Shown: positions 34,796-45,169 of the stretch, piece by piece
How the letters are laid out: every line of letters starts with the position of its first letter
Position numbering within the stretch: the stretch's first letter is position 1
Source: Stomoxys calcitrans
Taxonomy: Eukaryota > Arthropoda > Insecta > Diptera > Muscidae
DNA length: 64,000 bases
Assembly: GCF_963082655.1 (NCBI RefSeq)
Contig: NC_081553.1
Span: forward strand, 153,246,941 to 153,310,940
Direction: 5' to 3'
Notes under the pieces: model-generated
The model's database searches: none
Told to the model about the DNA's origin: nothing
The model's input: only the letters and a program-made list of their open reading frames with translations
Made by a program: the position numbers and the translations under genes

Positions 34796-36648
34796 ATGGA
34801 CTCCAAAGACTCAACGTCTGCGGTGGTGGCGTCAGATCGTAGCGTGTTGTCCTCCCTTCTTATAAGTATGGGTGCCTTCGCACCTGCAGTCGAGAGTAAT
34901 GCTTCAAGCGCACAACTAGTCGTCTGCCTAATTAATGAGGAAGAGACAGATAAACCAGAGGGATGCACAGTTCGCCAGCCTTCAAGTAAAGACGGTGTTG
35001 CTGGCTCGAATTCAGACAGCGACGGTGTCAATGAAACAGTCATCGCAGCCGAATCGATAGATGAGGGCATCGGGATGACGGCAGAGTGAGCGATGGCTCT
35101 GCTATGCTCACAAGCAGACCGAGAAAGCGATCCGGTGCACAACGAAGGAAACAGAGGAGTATGTACCGGCAGCGTAATCGGGCGATAATGCAGGATCCTG
35201 GAAGGGATAGAACTGCCAAGCACTTCAACGGAAGCTGGAAAAAAAAGAATAACCCGAAGAGCATAATACTGCTAAAATACTGAAGAAGAAAAAGAGCTCC
35301 CCGCTTTCAAGTACTCTAGGAAAACCAAGCCAGCCATCCCGCAATCGAAACTCCAGACAGTGTCCTGCGGAGGTAGACAAAGTTGGAACATGAACGAAGG
35401 AAGTGCGCACGGCCCTGAATCTTCATGGAGGGTTGTGACTTCCAAAAGAAGTCCACAGCCATCATGGAAGGGGAAGATGGTCGCTGAGAATGGTAAGGAG
35501 CCGCCCTCTCAGCCCAGAGTGGCAAGAAAGCACAACAGAGATGAGCTGAATTATGCAGTCATCAATATTGGCGGAACATCCGGTAGCATTCCACCAGATC
35601 ATCGGTCCCAAGTGGAGGATCTGGTTAACGATCGGATTTTTGATGAATGATGAGATGCGAGTTTAGAGTGGACATCTTTACACTGCGTTTTGCGTCGGCG
35701 GAATGTATTGATACCGTCAAACAGCCTGTCAGAGGTATTCACGCTCCCTGGGAGTGCGCAAAGCTCGACCTGGTGAGAAAGATGGATATCCCCCATCCCA
35801 CAAGGGTTACGATCTTCATCAAGGGATGGGGCCGTAAATTTGTGGCGAAACGCATGCTGGGATTCTTGGGTAAACAAAACGAAGGTTTGGTCGCAGAGAA
35901 GTGGGTGGTATTCAACAGGGAGGAGAAAAGGAAAGAAGTTACTCTCTTTGTGGTTGGCATTGATCAAGTCTCCGTGACAAGTTTGGCTAAGACTAAAGGC
36001 ATGGTGCACTACGGGAGCAATGCTGTCTTTTTCAAGATTGGGAAGACTAGGATAGGCAGAAATTTTCATTCTGCGACATCAGGCCGTGCAATGGCAGGTG
36101 ACTCAACATCGCCCAACAAACAGGGGGCTGACAACGAGACAATCACGGCATCTCTCAATATTGGAAAGACTAGGAGAAGCAAAGACCCTAATACTAAAAT
36201 ATCAGGCAGTGCAGTGGCAAGAGACCCAACACAACCTAACCATCAGGATCCCGACGACGGACCCAACACCGACCTAATGATTCGGAATACTGGGATTGGT
36301 AAAGATCCTAGTATTGAAACATTAGGCAACGCAGCGACAGGAGACTCAATGCAATCCAACGAACAGGGAGCCGATAATGGTACCATCATCCACTCCCAAG
36401 AAAACCATTTACTTAAGGTTTGGAATCTAAGATAGGCAAAGATCCTAGTATTGAAACATCAGGCAGTACAGGGAATGGAAACCCAATAAAGCTTTATAAA
36501 AAGTCGGAAGACTAGACTAGGCAAAGAACCTAAAACGATGGCACCAGGCAGTGCAGTGACAGGAAAGTCAATGCAGTCTAAAGAGCAGGGAGCATACGAT
36601 GAGATCATCACCTACTCCCAAGATGCCCATTTACTGGAGGACCAATGA
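34796..36648 (+). pseudogene. Family A ORF1 (Gag-like), frameshifted
   Basis: The presumed start is MDSKDSTSAVVASDRS (34796), because family B has a matching start. The frame shifts near 35090 and 35640. 35360-35640 reads LNYAVINIGG and PPDHRSQVEDLVNDRIF. 35647-36435 is open for 262 codons with a folded region: HAPWECAKLDLVRKMDIPHP, VTIFIKGWG, RMLGFLGKQN, EKWVVFNREEKRKEVTLFVV, MVHYGSNAVFFKIG. This resembles the DUF4780-type ORF1 domain of fly LINEs (recalled, not searched). The C-terminus is made of about 42-residue repeats. The native end is HLLEDQ, whose TGA overlaps the ORF2 ATG. Confidence 0.82.
36030..36610 (+). repeat. Tandem repeats in family A ORF1 C-terminus
   Basis: About five imperfect repeats of roughly 125 bp, each encoding variants of IGK-(D/N)P-x5-SGSA-(V/M)-ARD/TGD-S-x-Q-x-N-x-QGADN-xTI. 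Repeat starts lie near 36045, 36165, 36290, 36430 and 36510. The mirror array in copy A8 is at about 52690-53220. Confidence 0.8.
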
Positions 36649-38130
36649 TTGAGGTAATCCAGATAAACCTCCACGGGGCGAGACTCCTACACACGCTCTG
36701 ATGGAGAAAATCAGCTAGGGCAAGATTCATATTGCCTTAATTCAGGAGCCATGGTCTACCCGGAACAAAGTTTCTGGACTGCACCATATCAACTACCAAT
36801 TATTTTATGCCAACACTGGTACTCGGCCTAGGACCTGCGTTGTTTGTCATAAAAATTTTAATTATTTATTTTTCCCAGAGTTGTCAACGTCGGATGCTAC
36901 AGTGCGGAGACATGGAAACGGTGGAGCATACCTGGCATCACTTTATCTGCCTTTAAACTCTCCGACACCGCCACCCACGTCGGAGCTGCAACGGCAGGTG
37001 AGGACAGAACAGGACAGACAGGAAACGAGGTACTAATAGGGTGCGATGCGAACTCTTACCAGATTTCGTGGGGTAATACCAACACTAATAAGCGGGGCCA
37101 AGCCCTGGCAGAGTTTTTGAATACTAACGACCTAATAACGCTTAATATTGGCAACACCGCTACTTTTGTTATTAGAATTAGGGAGGAGGTATTAGATGTG
37201 GCGATATGTTCGGAAAATCTAATCGATGAGGTTCAGGATTGGAGGGTCTACACGGAACACTCTTTCTCTGACCATCGCTACATTAGGTTTAGAATGGCAC
37301 GACCAGCGCCGAATCCACTAAGCTTCCGGAATAAGTTAGAAGAAGACTTGGGCAAGATAATTTAGATTGTCCAAGCATAGAAAACATTGTCGAAAATGTC
37401 AACAGGATTACTACTGCACTGTTGGGGACCTTCGAAGGTAGTTGACCTCTTCGGGAAAGAAAATCAGTCCAAGAAAAACCCTAAATGATCGGGGATATTC
37501 ACAATATTGGGAAAGAGGTCCGCAGACTTTTTAATAGAGCACGTCGTAAAAAAACGGAAGTTTATTGGGCACAAGGACTTCAATGAGATTACAAGAGCGG
37601 CAAAACGTGCCTCCTGGAAGCTCTTCTGCGAACAGATCGATAGCGTTAATGATGCCGCTAAGATAAAAAAGTTTCTCTAAAAAACCCATGTCCAAACTGA
37701 AACTTTAGTAGACGACATGGGAGTGAGAGCAGAGACAACGGAGGACATGTTGAGGCTTTTGATGAAAACAAATTTTCCACAAGATACGAAGGGACTCACG
37801 GAGACACCGGAATCTTGGAATAATGACGTTGATCGAAGGTTTATAATTACGGAATTTATGGCAAAGGAATCCTTGAGGAGCTTTAAACCATTTAAGTCAT
37901 CCGGACCTGAAAGAATATTTCCGGCGTTACTACAGAAAGCGGCAGACTATCTGGCCAAATTTTTCACAGAGTGCCTAGGACTTGCATATTCTGCGAAAGC
38001 CTGGCAGGAGGCAAGGGTGGTGTTTATACCTAAGCCCGGCAAAGCAAGTTATACGACACCAAAGGCCTACAGACTCATAAGCCTTACGTCCTTTCTTCTA
38101 AACCATGGAACGTATTGTGGACAAAATGAA
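36645..38130 (+). pseudogene. Family A ORF2: endonuclease and RT fingers (copy A7)
   Basis: MIEVIQINLHG starts at 36645 with ATGA (the ORF1 stop overlaps). Stops appear within 20 codons. Endonuclease motifs: GAYLASLYLPL-like region (36930-36965), GCDANS (37040-37060), RIREEVLDVAICSENLI (37165-37225) and SDHRYIRFR (37270-37295). 37717-38139 is open for 140 codons with the RT fingers SFKPFKSSGPERIFPALL, where the conserved GPDG is damaged to GPER, and VVFIPKPGKASY, TPKAYRLISLTSF. Confidence 0.85.
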
Positions 38131-38597
38131 ACATTTTAAAAATGTCAGTCATCCGTCCTATATAAAAAGGTGGTTGTAAAACAGATTATAATAACTACAG
38201 GCCAATATCTAAACTCTCAGTAATGGAAAAAGTCATGGATGATATAGTGGTAACGAGGTTAAACAATTTCATTAAAAAATATAATGTCACCAATTAAAGA
38301 CAATATGGTTTCCAAAAAGGAAAGAACTGCTTGGATTCTTTTCTGACCATATCAACCAACAACATGACAAACATACTCATTGTATTGCCCTATTTATAGA
38401 TTTCAGCAAGGCTTTTGACGCCTTATCCCATGATAAACTTGTTGACACGCTTCAGAGAATTGGAATAAGTGCAGAATCCCTGGAATGTTTTAAAAATTAC
38501 CTGACATGTAGGACTTTCAGGGTAAAAACAGAAAATAATATCAGTGAAACCATGCAAATAAGCTATGGGGTTCCCCAAGGATCTAAACTGGGACCAA
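38130..38597 (+). pseudogene. LINE C2 reverse transcriptase, fingers to motif B
   Basis: Frames read KTDYNNYRPISKLSVMEKVM (about 38180-38240), VTRLNNFIKKYNV, RQYGFQKGKNC (38300-38330), ALFIDFSKAFDALSHDKLVD (motif A, about 38389-38445) and YGVPQGSKLGPILYI (motif B, 38567-38598). Motif A has both conserved acidic positions. The Helitron then interrupts the codons of ILYI. Two frameshifts and one stop are evident. Confidence 0.88.
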
Positions 38598-39106
38598 TCT
38601 TATATATAAAATTCAATTTGTGTTTGTTTGTTTGTCGGTTTGTTTGATCTGTATAGACTCAAAAACGGCTCAACCGATTATCTTGAAATTTTCACAGATT
38701 GTGTAGTTTGGCCTGAAAGGAAGCATAGGCTATATAATTTTTTGATATCTGGAGGGGGCGAACCGTCCCCCTTACCTCAAAAGTACTACCCAAAAATAAA
38801 AGTGGACCGATCGCGACAATATGGGATTCAAATGAAAGGTATTTAAGAGTGCAGTACGAATTTCATATTAAAAGTTGGGTCCAAGTACCTGACGACCGCC
38901 TCAGCCTGAAAACCCCTTAAAATAGGTTTATTTGACGATCATCTTAATATGGGACTCAAATGAAAGGTATTCGGGAGTAGATTACGAATATGGTCAGGAA
39001 GTAGGAATAAGCTTTACAATTTATTAATAACGGAAGGGGGCGGACCCTCCACCGTTACCCTAAAAAACACCACCCAAAAAACACTACAAAAAGTGAACCG
39101 ATAAGG

Positions 39107-39236
39107 ATAATCATCCCTTTCGTGAAAGTTTTTTCCCTCGAAATATTTTCCCATTCCGCAAATTTGCAACCGTTAACAAATTTTCCCATGAAATGTTTTT
39201 CCTTTTTGTGATAATTCAAAGGGGAATGATAACCCA
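39107..39236. repeat. Short inverted repeat at the Harbinger left edge
   Basis: GGATAATCATCCCTTT (39107) is mirrored by AAAGGGGAATGATAACC (39220-39236), with a TTTTCCC-rich interior. It could be a small MITE or subterminal repeats of the Harbinger element. Confidence 0.5.
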
Positions 39237-39404
39237 TTCACATCAAACAAAAAATTCCCTTATCGTAAACTTGGGATTACCCAACAAATATTTAATTTTT
39301 TCCATAAATTTGTTCACATCGTTTTTGCTGGGGAGTTGCTTTAAACATGTAAGTATTTGAGTGGTTTTATTAGAACAATAATACCTTATTTAAAATTTTT
39401 AGGA

Positions 39405-41082
39405 GCCGAAGTGTGAACAATAATCAACACGAGATTTTGCTCAACAAAATGCAAAATAACAGCACAATTGCGTGTGGCTTTGTCAAAATTTAAAAAGACG
39501 TAATGACAGAATTTTGGAATAGTCTTAAGTTGATCTCATTTGATCTTGTTTTATTATTACATTTGTAAGTGGTTTTTATTAATTAATCTTATATATAAAA
39601 ATCAATTTGTGTTTGTTTGTTTGTTTGTATGTTTGTGTGTTCCTTATAGACTCAGAAACGGCTAAACCGATGTTCTTGAAATTTTCACAGATGGTACATA
39701 TTGACCCCGTGGTGAAAATAGGGTACTACATTTTTTGATATCTGAGGGGGGGCGGACCCTCCACCCTACCCTAATTTTCAGAAACGCCCGATCTCGGAGA
39801 TGGGTGGTGCGATTTAAGCGAAATTTTGTGTGCTCTCTTATAGTACCCTAAAATTAAAAATTTGGTATCCAAATTTCGGATGGGGTACCTAGGGGGGCTG
39901 CCCCACCCTAAAACCTACCAAACATATATTTACACCATTCACGACTATATGGGACTCAAATGAAAACAAAAACACACCCAAAACACCCCCAAACAGGACT
40001 TATTGACTGACCGTGGGAATATGGGGCTTAAATAAAAGGTATTTGAGTGTACAATTCGAATCTGATATCAAAATATGGGACCAAGTCTTTGGGGGGCCGC
40101 CTCTCCCCAAAAACATCCCCCAATGGGGACAAATTTACGACCAAAGCAATATGGGGCTCAAATGAAAGGTCTTTGGAAGTAAAGCATGAATCTGATATCA
40201 ATATTCGGGAAAAGTGTTTATGGGGCCACCCCACCCCCCCAGCACCACCCAACTAGGAAGTATTTGCTGACTATTGCAATATGAGGCTCAAATAACAGGG
40301 TTTTTAGAGTGGAACACGAAACCTATATATTTTTTCAAGGCCTACTCACTGAGTGGCCGCCCATTCCTCAAAACACCCCCCAATATGGGACTCAAATTAA
40401 AGGTATGTGGGAGTAGACTACATATCTGATATCAACATAAGGGGCCAACTGTCTAGCGGACGTCCCACCAGTGGAACTAAATATTCATAGTTTTTAGGGC
40501 CAATACCCCAAACCGGACATATTTGCTGACTTTTGCAATAAGGAGTTTAAATGAGATTAGAAAACGAATTTGATATCCAATTTTGAGGGCGATGGCAATA
40601 TGGGGTTCAAATAAATGATATATAGATATATGAAAATAGAGCACGTTGCTGATATACTTTCAGGGCTCAGAATCTGGGGGACCACCCCACTCCCCAAAAC
40701 ACCCCTAAATCGGGCATATTTACCGACTATAACAATGTGGGGCTTAAATGAAGGGTATTGGGGGGTAGAGCAAGAATCGATACCCACTTTCGGGACCAAT
40801 TTTCTGGGGGTCTACCCCTTTCCCAAAATACCCCACAAATAGCAATTTTTTACTAACCATCGCAATTTTGTTCCATTCAAAGTAAAAGAAGGCGCAGCGG
40901 AGCGGGCCCGGGTCAGTTAGTTATTAATAAAATATATAAATGAACTAAATTACATTTGTTTAATTGTTTAAGTATAAGTTTTAAATGGTTGATATTCATA
41001 GAGAGCTGGCGACATTGTCACGAATTTTTCAAGCAATGGCTAGGTATTTATCTGATGCAGATGATGTAGGTATTTCTTGATC
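39405..41082 (+). pseudogene. Harbinger accessory MADF/Myb-like ORF, split by Helitron H2
   Basis: Plus-strand frame 39407-39565 reads NNQHEILLNKMQNNSTIACG and, after a stop, MTEFWNSLKLISFDL. That resembles the DNA-binding accessory protein found beside insect Harbinger transposases (target-site recognition and nuclear import of the transposase). The likely C-terminal end is at 40987-41082 (MVDIHRELATLSRIFQAMAR, ending SDADDVGIS). Helitron H2 occupies 39587-40920 between them. Identification is tentative. Confidence 0.5.
39587..40920 (+). mobile_element. Helitron H2, inserted in Harbinger
   Basis: Complete-looking short copy: 5' TCTTATATATAAAAATC (39587) after A, the block 'gactcagaaacggctaaacc', then about six 125-bp units and a 3' end GCGGGCCCGGGTCAGTTAG at 40920 before T. 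The terminal CTAG is mutated to TTAG. It is the same family as the outer Helitron H1. Confidence 0.85.
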
Positions 41083-41199
41083 GACAACATTTTATTCATT
41101 TTCAAAAAAGAGTTCATTATAGAATTCACACTTATATGCAACCATGTGCAATGCTACGCACACATTAATGATTTTAATTGCTTTTTTTTTTTGGGTCAT

Positions 41200-42110
41200 A
41201 ATGCGTTTACCTAGCACCAAGTAAACACCTCAATCTGCCTTTTAGAACACCATTTGCCCGTTCTTTTATATTCCTACATTTGGAATGGATATCGTTAAAT
41301 TTTTGTTGTACAGAGCCCGATTCCAGTGTCCTATAAGGAGTCAACAACCACGGCTGTAGATGATATCCACAATTTCCTAGAAAATATAATACAAATGCAT
41401 TAGCTCTATAATTTTGCTCCATGACAGTATAGTAAGCGCTCGTATTCCATATAAAAGAATCATGACACTCTCCATGATGTGTAGCATCAATAAATGTTAT
41501 ATTCATGCTGCTATCACCTATCTATACACCAATTCTATTTGTATTATAAACACAAAAAGAAAAAAGAAAACTTGCAAGTGTGGTATTTAGGCTATAGTGT
41601 CCTTTCCGGTTGAAGTATAAGTGTTTATTTCCATTGGACCTATTATATTGATGTGAGTGCCATCAATACATCCCACAACGCCTGGTATTCCAAACGATAG
41701 AAATCTTGCGCTGTCACTCGACTCTCTTCCTCGGTCGGAAAGGTGATCCACTTACAGCATAAAGTTCGCTCTATTACATTTAAAACTTGTGTGAGCACTT
41801 CGCTGAACGTTGACTGCGCCATTCCAACTTCGTAATCTCTGCCTACTCCTTTCTGGTACCCACCCTCTGCAAAGAATCGCAAACAGGCACATAATTTTAA
41901 AATTTTTGGAATTCCGGACGATGTTTTTGATGGCGCAGATTTTCCTCGAGCTCCTCCAGAATATACTTAAAAGCATCTTTACTTAATCTATAGTGCTGGG
42001 TGAATCTACAACAAAGTTTATTTAGAAGCAAACACTTTTTAATGCATTTAGGTAACTTACAATGTATGGGGTAACTCCAAGGGGTTAGATGCATCTTGCA
42101 CACGTCTGCG
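41200..42110 (-). pseudogene. Harbinger transposase (HARBI1-like) pseudogene
   Basis: The DDE nuclease of PIF/Harbinger elements. Minus-strand frames: HYRLSKDAFKYILEELE (about 42010-41950), RFFAEGGYQKGVGRDYEVGM and STFSEVLTQVL (41882-41780), and CKWITFPTEEE. A shifted frame then gives GVVGCIDGTHI with the first Asp (about 41690-41655). After that come NITFIDATHHGECHDSFIW with the second Asp (41506-41440) and FLGNCGYHLQPWLLTPYR, KERANGVLKGRLRCL with the Glu (41380-41215). All three catalytic residues can be seen, but in different frames with stops between. Confidence 0.88.
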
Positions 42111-43129
42111 GATGATACGCTTCCTCCTTCCTTCCTCCTGAAGCAACAATATTCTCAACATTTTCTCTTTTTAATTCAATGTACATTTTTTATTGTATTT
42201 GACTTTCATTCAATATGCACTGATAGCCTTACCAAACTGTACCAGCTGATTAAAGAAGGGAACAAACATTTCGCGGGAGTTTAAAGATTGTAAAATCCCT
42301 TTCGAGGGGAATTCAGATCTCATGGGAATAAAAATTCCACATATTTTTCCCGATATGGGTGAATATGGGTATCAAATGAAAAGTAAGCAGGAGTAGATAA
42401 CAAATCTGGCATACAAATTCATGTCGAAGTATAGGGGGTCACCCCACCCCACAAAAACGCCTAAAATAGGCATATTAGCCGACCATGGCTATATGGGACT
42501 CAAATGAAAGGTATTAGGGAGTAGATTACGAATATGACATTAAAATTTGCGTTCAAGTCTAGGTGGCGCTTTCAGTACAAAGTGCCGGTGGCCGCCCCAG
42601 CCCCAAAACACCCCCCAAACGGTTCATATTGACCGGCCATGGAAATATGGGGCTCAAATGAAAGGGATTTAGGTAGTGCAGCACGAATTTGATATCCATA
42701 TTTGAGTCGAAATGTCTGAGGTGCAATCCCTCCCCTAATGAGAACATTACCCTCAGGAAGAACATTACCACCAGGAACCGAGAACGGGCAAATTCTCACA
42801 CATCAATGAGTGCTTTCCGATTGAAGTTTAAACTCAATGATAAGGGATCTTTTTTTATAGCCAAGTCCGAACGGGGTCCCGCACTGCGACACCTCTTTGG
42901 GGAAAACTTTTTAAATGGCCATGCATGGCATTATACCTCGCAAATGTCGCCAACATTAAGAGGGGATAAACACCGTTTTATCCGATATTCTCGCTAGGAT
43001 TCGACGCATTCAGCGTCATAGGCTACAATGGCACGTATTCGATATCCGCATCCAGGGCGAAGTGTCCCCACCCTAAAAATATATTAGAGAGTTAAAGAAG
43101 ACCCAGCGGAGCGGGCCCGGTTCGGCTAG

Positions 43130-43678
43130 TCTTATATATACATAATATACTCAAATGATTTGTTACGTCAACTGAGAAACAGCGCAGCCTTTTATACGCA
43201 GACGACACTGCAAAAGTTGTGTCAAATAAATGCTTGATACATCAGTTAATGAAATGCAAGGCGAATTTAATGTAATTTCTAAATGATGCCACGATAGAGG
43301 CTTTATCATAAATGCACAGAAAACTAAAGTTGTGCATTTCAAATCAAGATACAACCCGCATGTAGATATACAATTCATTTACCACAACACAGACTGTATA
43401 CATCTTTTAATCCAAAACTGCTATTCAGAAAAATGTACAAGACGTATAGAACTTGTGGAAACATACAAATACCTATAAGTGTATCCAGCGTTTTAAGCGG
43501 AAGGATCACATTGAACACGTCCACAAAAAACTATGGTAAGTCACCTTTTCGCTGTACCACTTCAACAAATGCTCACCTTATTTTGTACTAAGGCAGGCGC
43601 ATTTTTCAACTGTAAAGTCTTATATTAGGCATGGTATAACGGCATGGGATAGATCAACTACCTGCAGACTACTTCAAA
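43130..43678 (+). pseudogene. LINE C2 reverse transcriptase, motif C to thumb
   Basis: Continues the RT after Helitron H1: FLYADDTAKVV-like sequence with YADD codons visible (about 43185-43210), KCLIHQLMNEMQ, SKWCHDRGFIINAQKTKVVH (43270-43340, one stop), HFKSRYNPH, RIELVETYKYL (about 43450-43480) and RHGITAWD (about 43630). The thumb end is cut by a Helentron-like element at 43679. Confidence 0.85.
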
Positions 43679-44572
43679 CAAGTAAAAAGGCGTTAAGTTC
43701 GCCCGGGTATATATGTAAACCAACTTTCGTCCAAATCCGGTGAAAAATACATACCTTACGCTCCATGGCAGCTATATCGAAATATGTTCCGGTTTGAACC
43801 AAATACTAATAAGTACAAGTCATTGTTCAATTGTGTATAACAAAATATTGGTCTTTTTAGTAGCTATACCTAAAAATAAACCGATCTGAACCATATTCGA
43901 CATGGATGTCGAAAAGCCTAACATAAGTCATAAGTCCTAACATAAGTGTCAAATTTCAGTGAAATCGGATTATAAATGCGTCTTTTATGGGGCCAAAACT
44001 TTAAATCGAGATATCGGTCTATATGTCAGCATTTCCAAATTTGGACCGTTTTGGGCCAAGTTGCAGAAAAATGTCGAAGAGCTTAACACAACTCACTGTC
44101 CAAATTTCGGCGAAATCGGACAATAAATGCGCCTTTTATGGCCCCAAAACCTTAAATCGAGAGATCGGTCTATATGACAGCTATATCCAAATCTGGACCG
44201 AACTGAGACATATTGAAGAAGAATATCAAAGGGCCTAACACAACTCACTGACCCAAATTTCGGCGACATCGGACAACAAATGCACCGATCTGAACCAAAT
44301 TGAAAGAGGGTGTCTAAGTGTCTAACACAATTCACAGTCCGAAATTTCGGCGACATCGGGCAATAAATGCGCCTTTTAAGGCTCCAAAACCTAAAACCGA
44401 GAGATCGGTCTATATGGCAGCTATATCCAAATCAGGACCGATCTGTGCCATATTGCAGATGTCAAGGGGCTTAACTTAACTCACTGTCCCAAATTTCGGC
44501 GACATCGGACAATAAATGCGCCCTTTATGGCCCCAAAACCTTAAATCGAGGGATCGGTCTATATGACAGCTA

Positions 44573-45169
44573 AAGGGTGATTTTTTTGAGGTTAGGATTT
44601 TCATGCATTAGTATTTGACAGATCACGTGGGATTTCAGACATGGTGTCAAAGAGAAAGATGCTCAGTATGCTTTGACATTTCATCATGAATAGACTTACT
44701 AACGAGCAACGCTTGCAAATCATTGAATTTTATTACCAAAATCAGTGTTCGGTTCGAAATGTGTTCATTCACCGTAACGTTGCGTCCAACAGCATCTTTG
44801 AAAAAATACGGTCCAATGATTCCACCAGCGTACAAACCACACCAAACAGTGCATTTTTCGGGATGCATGGGCAGTTCTTGAACGGCTTCTGGTTGCTCTT
44901 CACTCCAAATGCGGCAATTTTGCTTATTTACGTAGCCATTCAACCAGAAATGAGCCTCATCGCTGAACAAAATTTGTCAAAATTTCGAACCGAACACTGA
45001 TTTTGGTAATAAAATTCGATGATTTGCAAGCGTTGCTCGTTAGTAAGTCTATTCATGATGAAATGTCAAAGCATACTGAGCATCTTTCTCTTTGACACCA
45101 TGTCTGAAATCCCACGTGATCTGTCAAATACTAATGCATGAAAATCCTAACCTCAAAAAAATCACCCTT
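44573..45169. mobile_element. 597-bp fold-back Tc1/mariner derivative
   Basis: TA at 44571-44572 and 45170-45171 flank an element whose ends are AAGGGTGATTTTTTTGAGG and its complement. Arms 44573-44760 and 44982-45169 (188 bp each) are near-perfect inverted copies around a 221-bp centre. Each arm encodes the transposase N-terminus (LTNEQRLQIIEFYYQNQCSV), once per strand. The centre encodes, on the minus strand only, FSDEAHFWLNGYVN with the first catalytic Asp. Removing the element and one TA restores a normal Helentron-like unit. Confidence 0.92.
44647..45057 (-). pseudogene. Internally deleted IS630/Tc1-mariner transposase
   Basis: Minus strand: MNRLTNEQRLQIIEFYYQNQ from 45057, then, after loss of most of the N-terminal DNA-binding domain, FSDEAHFWLNGYVNKQNCRI (from about 44967), HPEKCTVWCGLYAGGIIGPY and GRNVTVNEH (about 44760). 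It then runs into the opposite arm. The parent transposase is about 340 residues. Here only about 90 core residues remain, without the second and third catalytic acids, so it cannot move itself. Confidence 0.85.

Larger units (their letters stand above)
34672..38130 (+). mobile_element. LINE family A, copy A7: ORF1 plus 5' part of ORF2
   Basis: The copy with the most complete 5' half: leader (34672-34795), ORF1 (34796-36648), ORF2 from 36645 through endonuclease and RT fingers to TSFLLNHG (38100). It then stops abruptly near 38130 inside the RT and CR1-like RT sequence begins. RT palm, RNase H and tail are missing, so a deletion rather than a simple insertion formed the right junction. Confidence 0.88.
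39099..42350 (-). mobile_element. PIF/Harbinger DNA transposon remnant inside Helitron H1
   Basis: Two convergent coding remains, transposase (minus strand, 42110-41200) and a MADF/Myb-like accessory ORF (plus strand, 39405-39586 plus 40921-41082), are the usual pair of this superfamily. Edges are estimated from where Helitron unit sequence stops ('gtgaaccgata') and resumes ('cccgatatggg'). Terminal inverted repeats could not be defined with confidence. Confidence 0.75.
38598..43129 (+). mobile_element. Helitron H1, inserted in the LINE C2 RT, containing Harbinger
   Basis: Starts TCTTATATATAAAATTC at 38598 after an A. Early sequence 'gactcaaaaacggctcaacc' is the conserved block behind many insect Helitron 5' ends. 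It ends GCGGGCCCGGTTCGGCTAG at 43129 before a T. That fits insertion between A and T with TC..CTRR ends. Inside are about 125-bp internal repeats (38820-39080 and 42350-42800). They are split by a PIF/Harbinger element (about 39099-42350), which is itself split by Helitron H2. No Rep/helicase ORF. Confidence 0.85.

Noticed and set aside
34750..35223. 157-codon minus-strand open frame
   Set aside because: Shadow of family A ORF1 on the plus strand; Ser/Pro-rich translation with no family signal.
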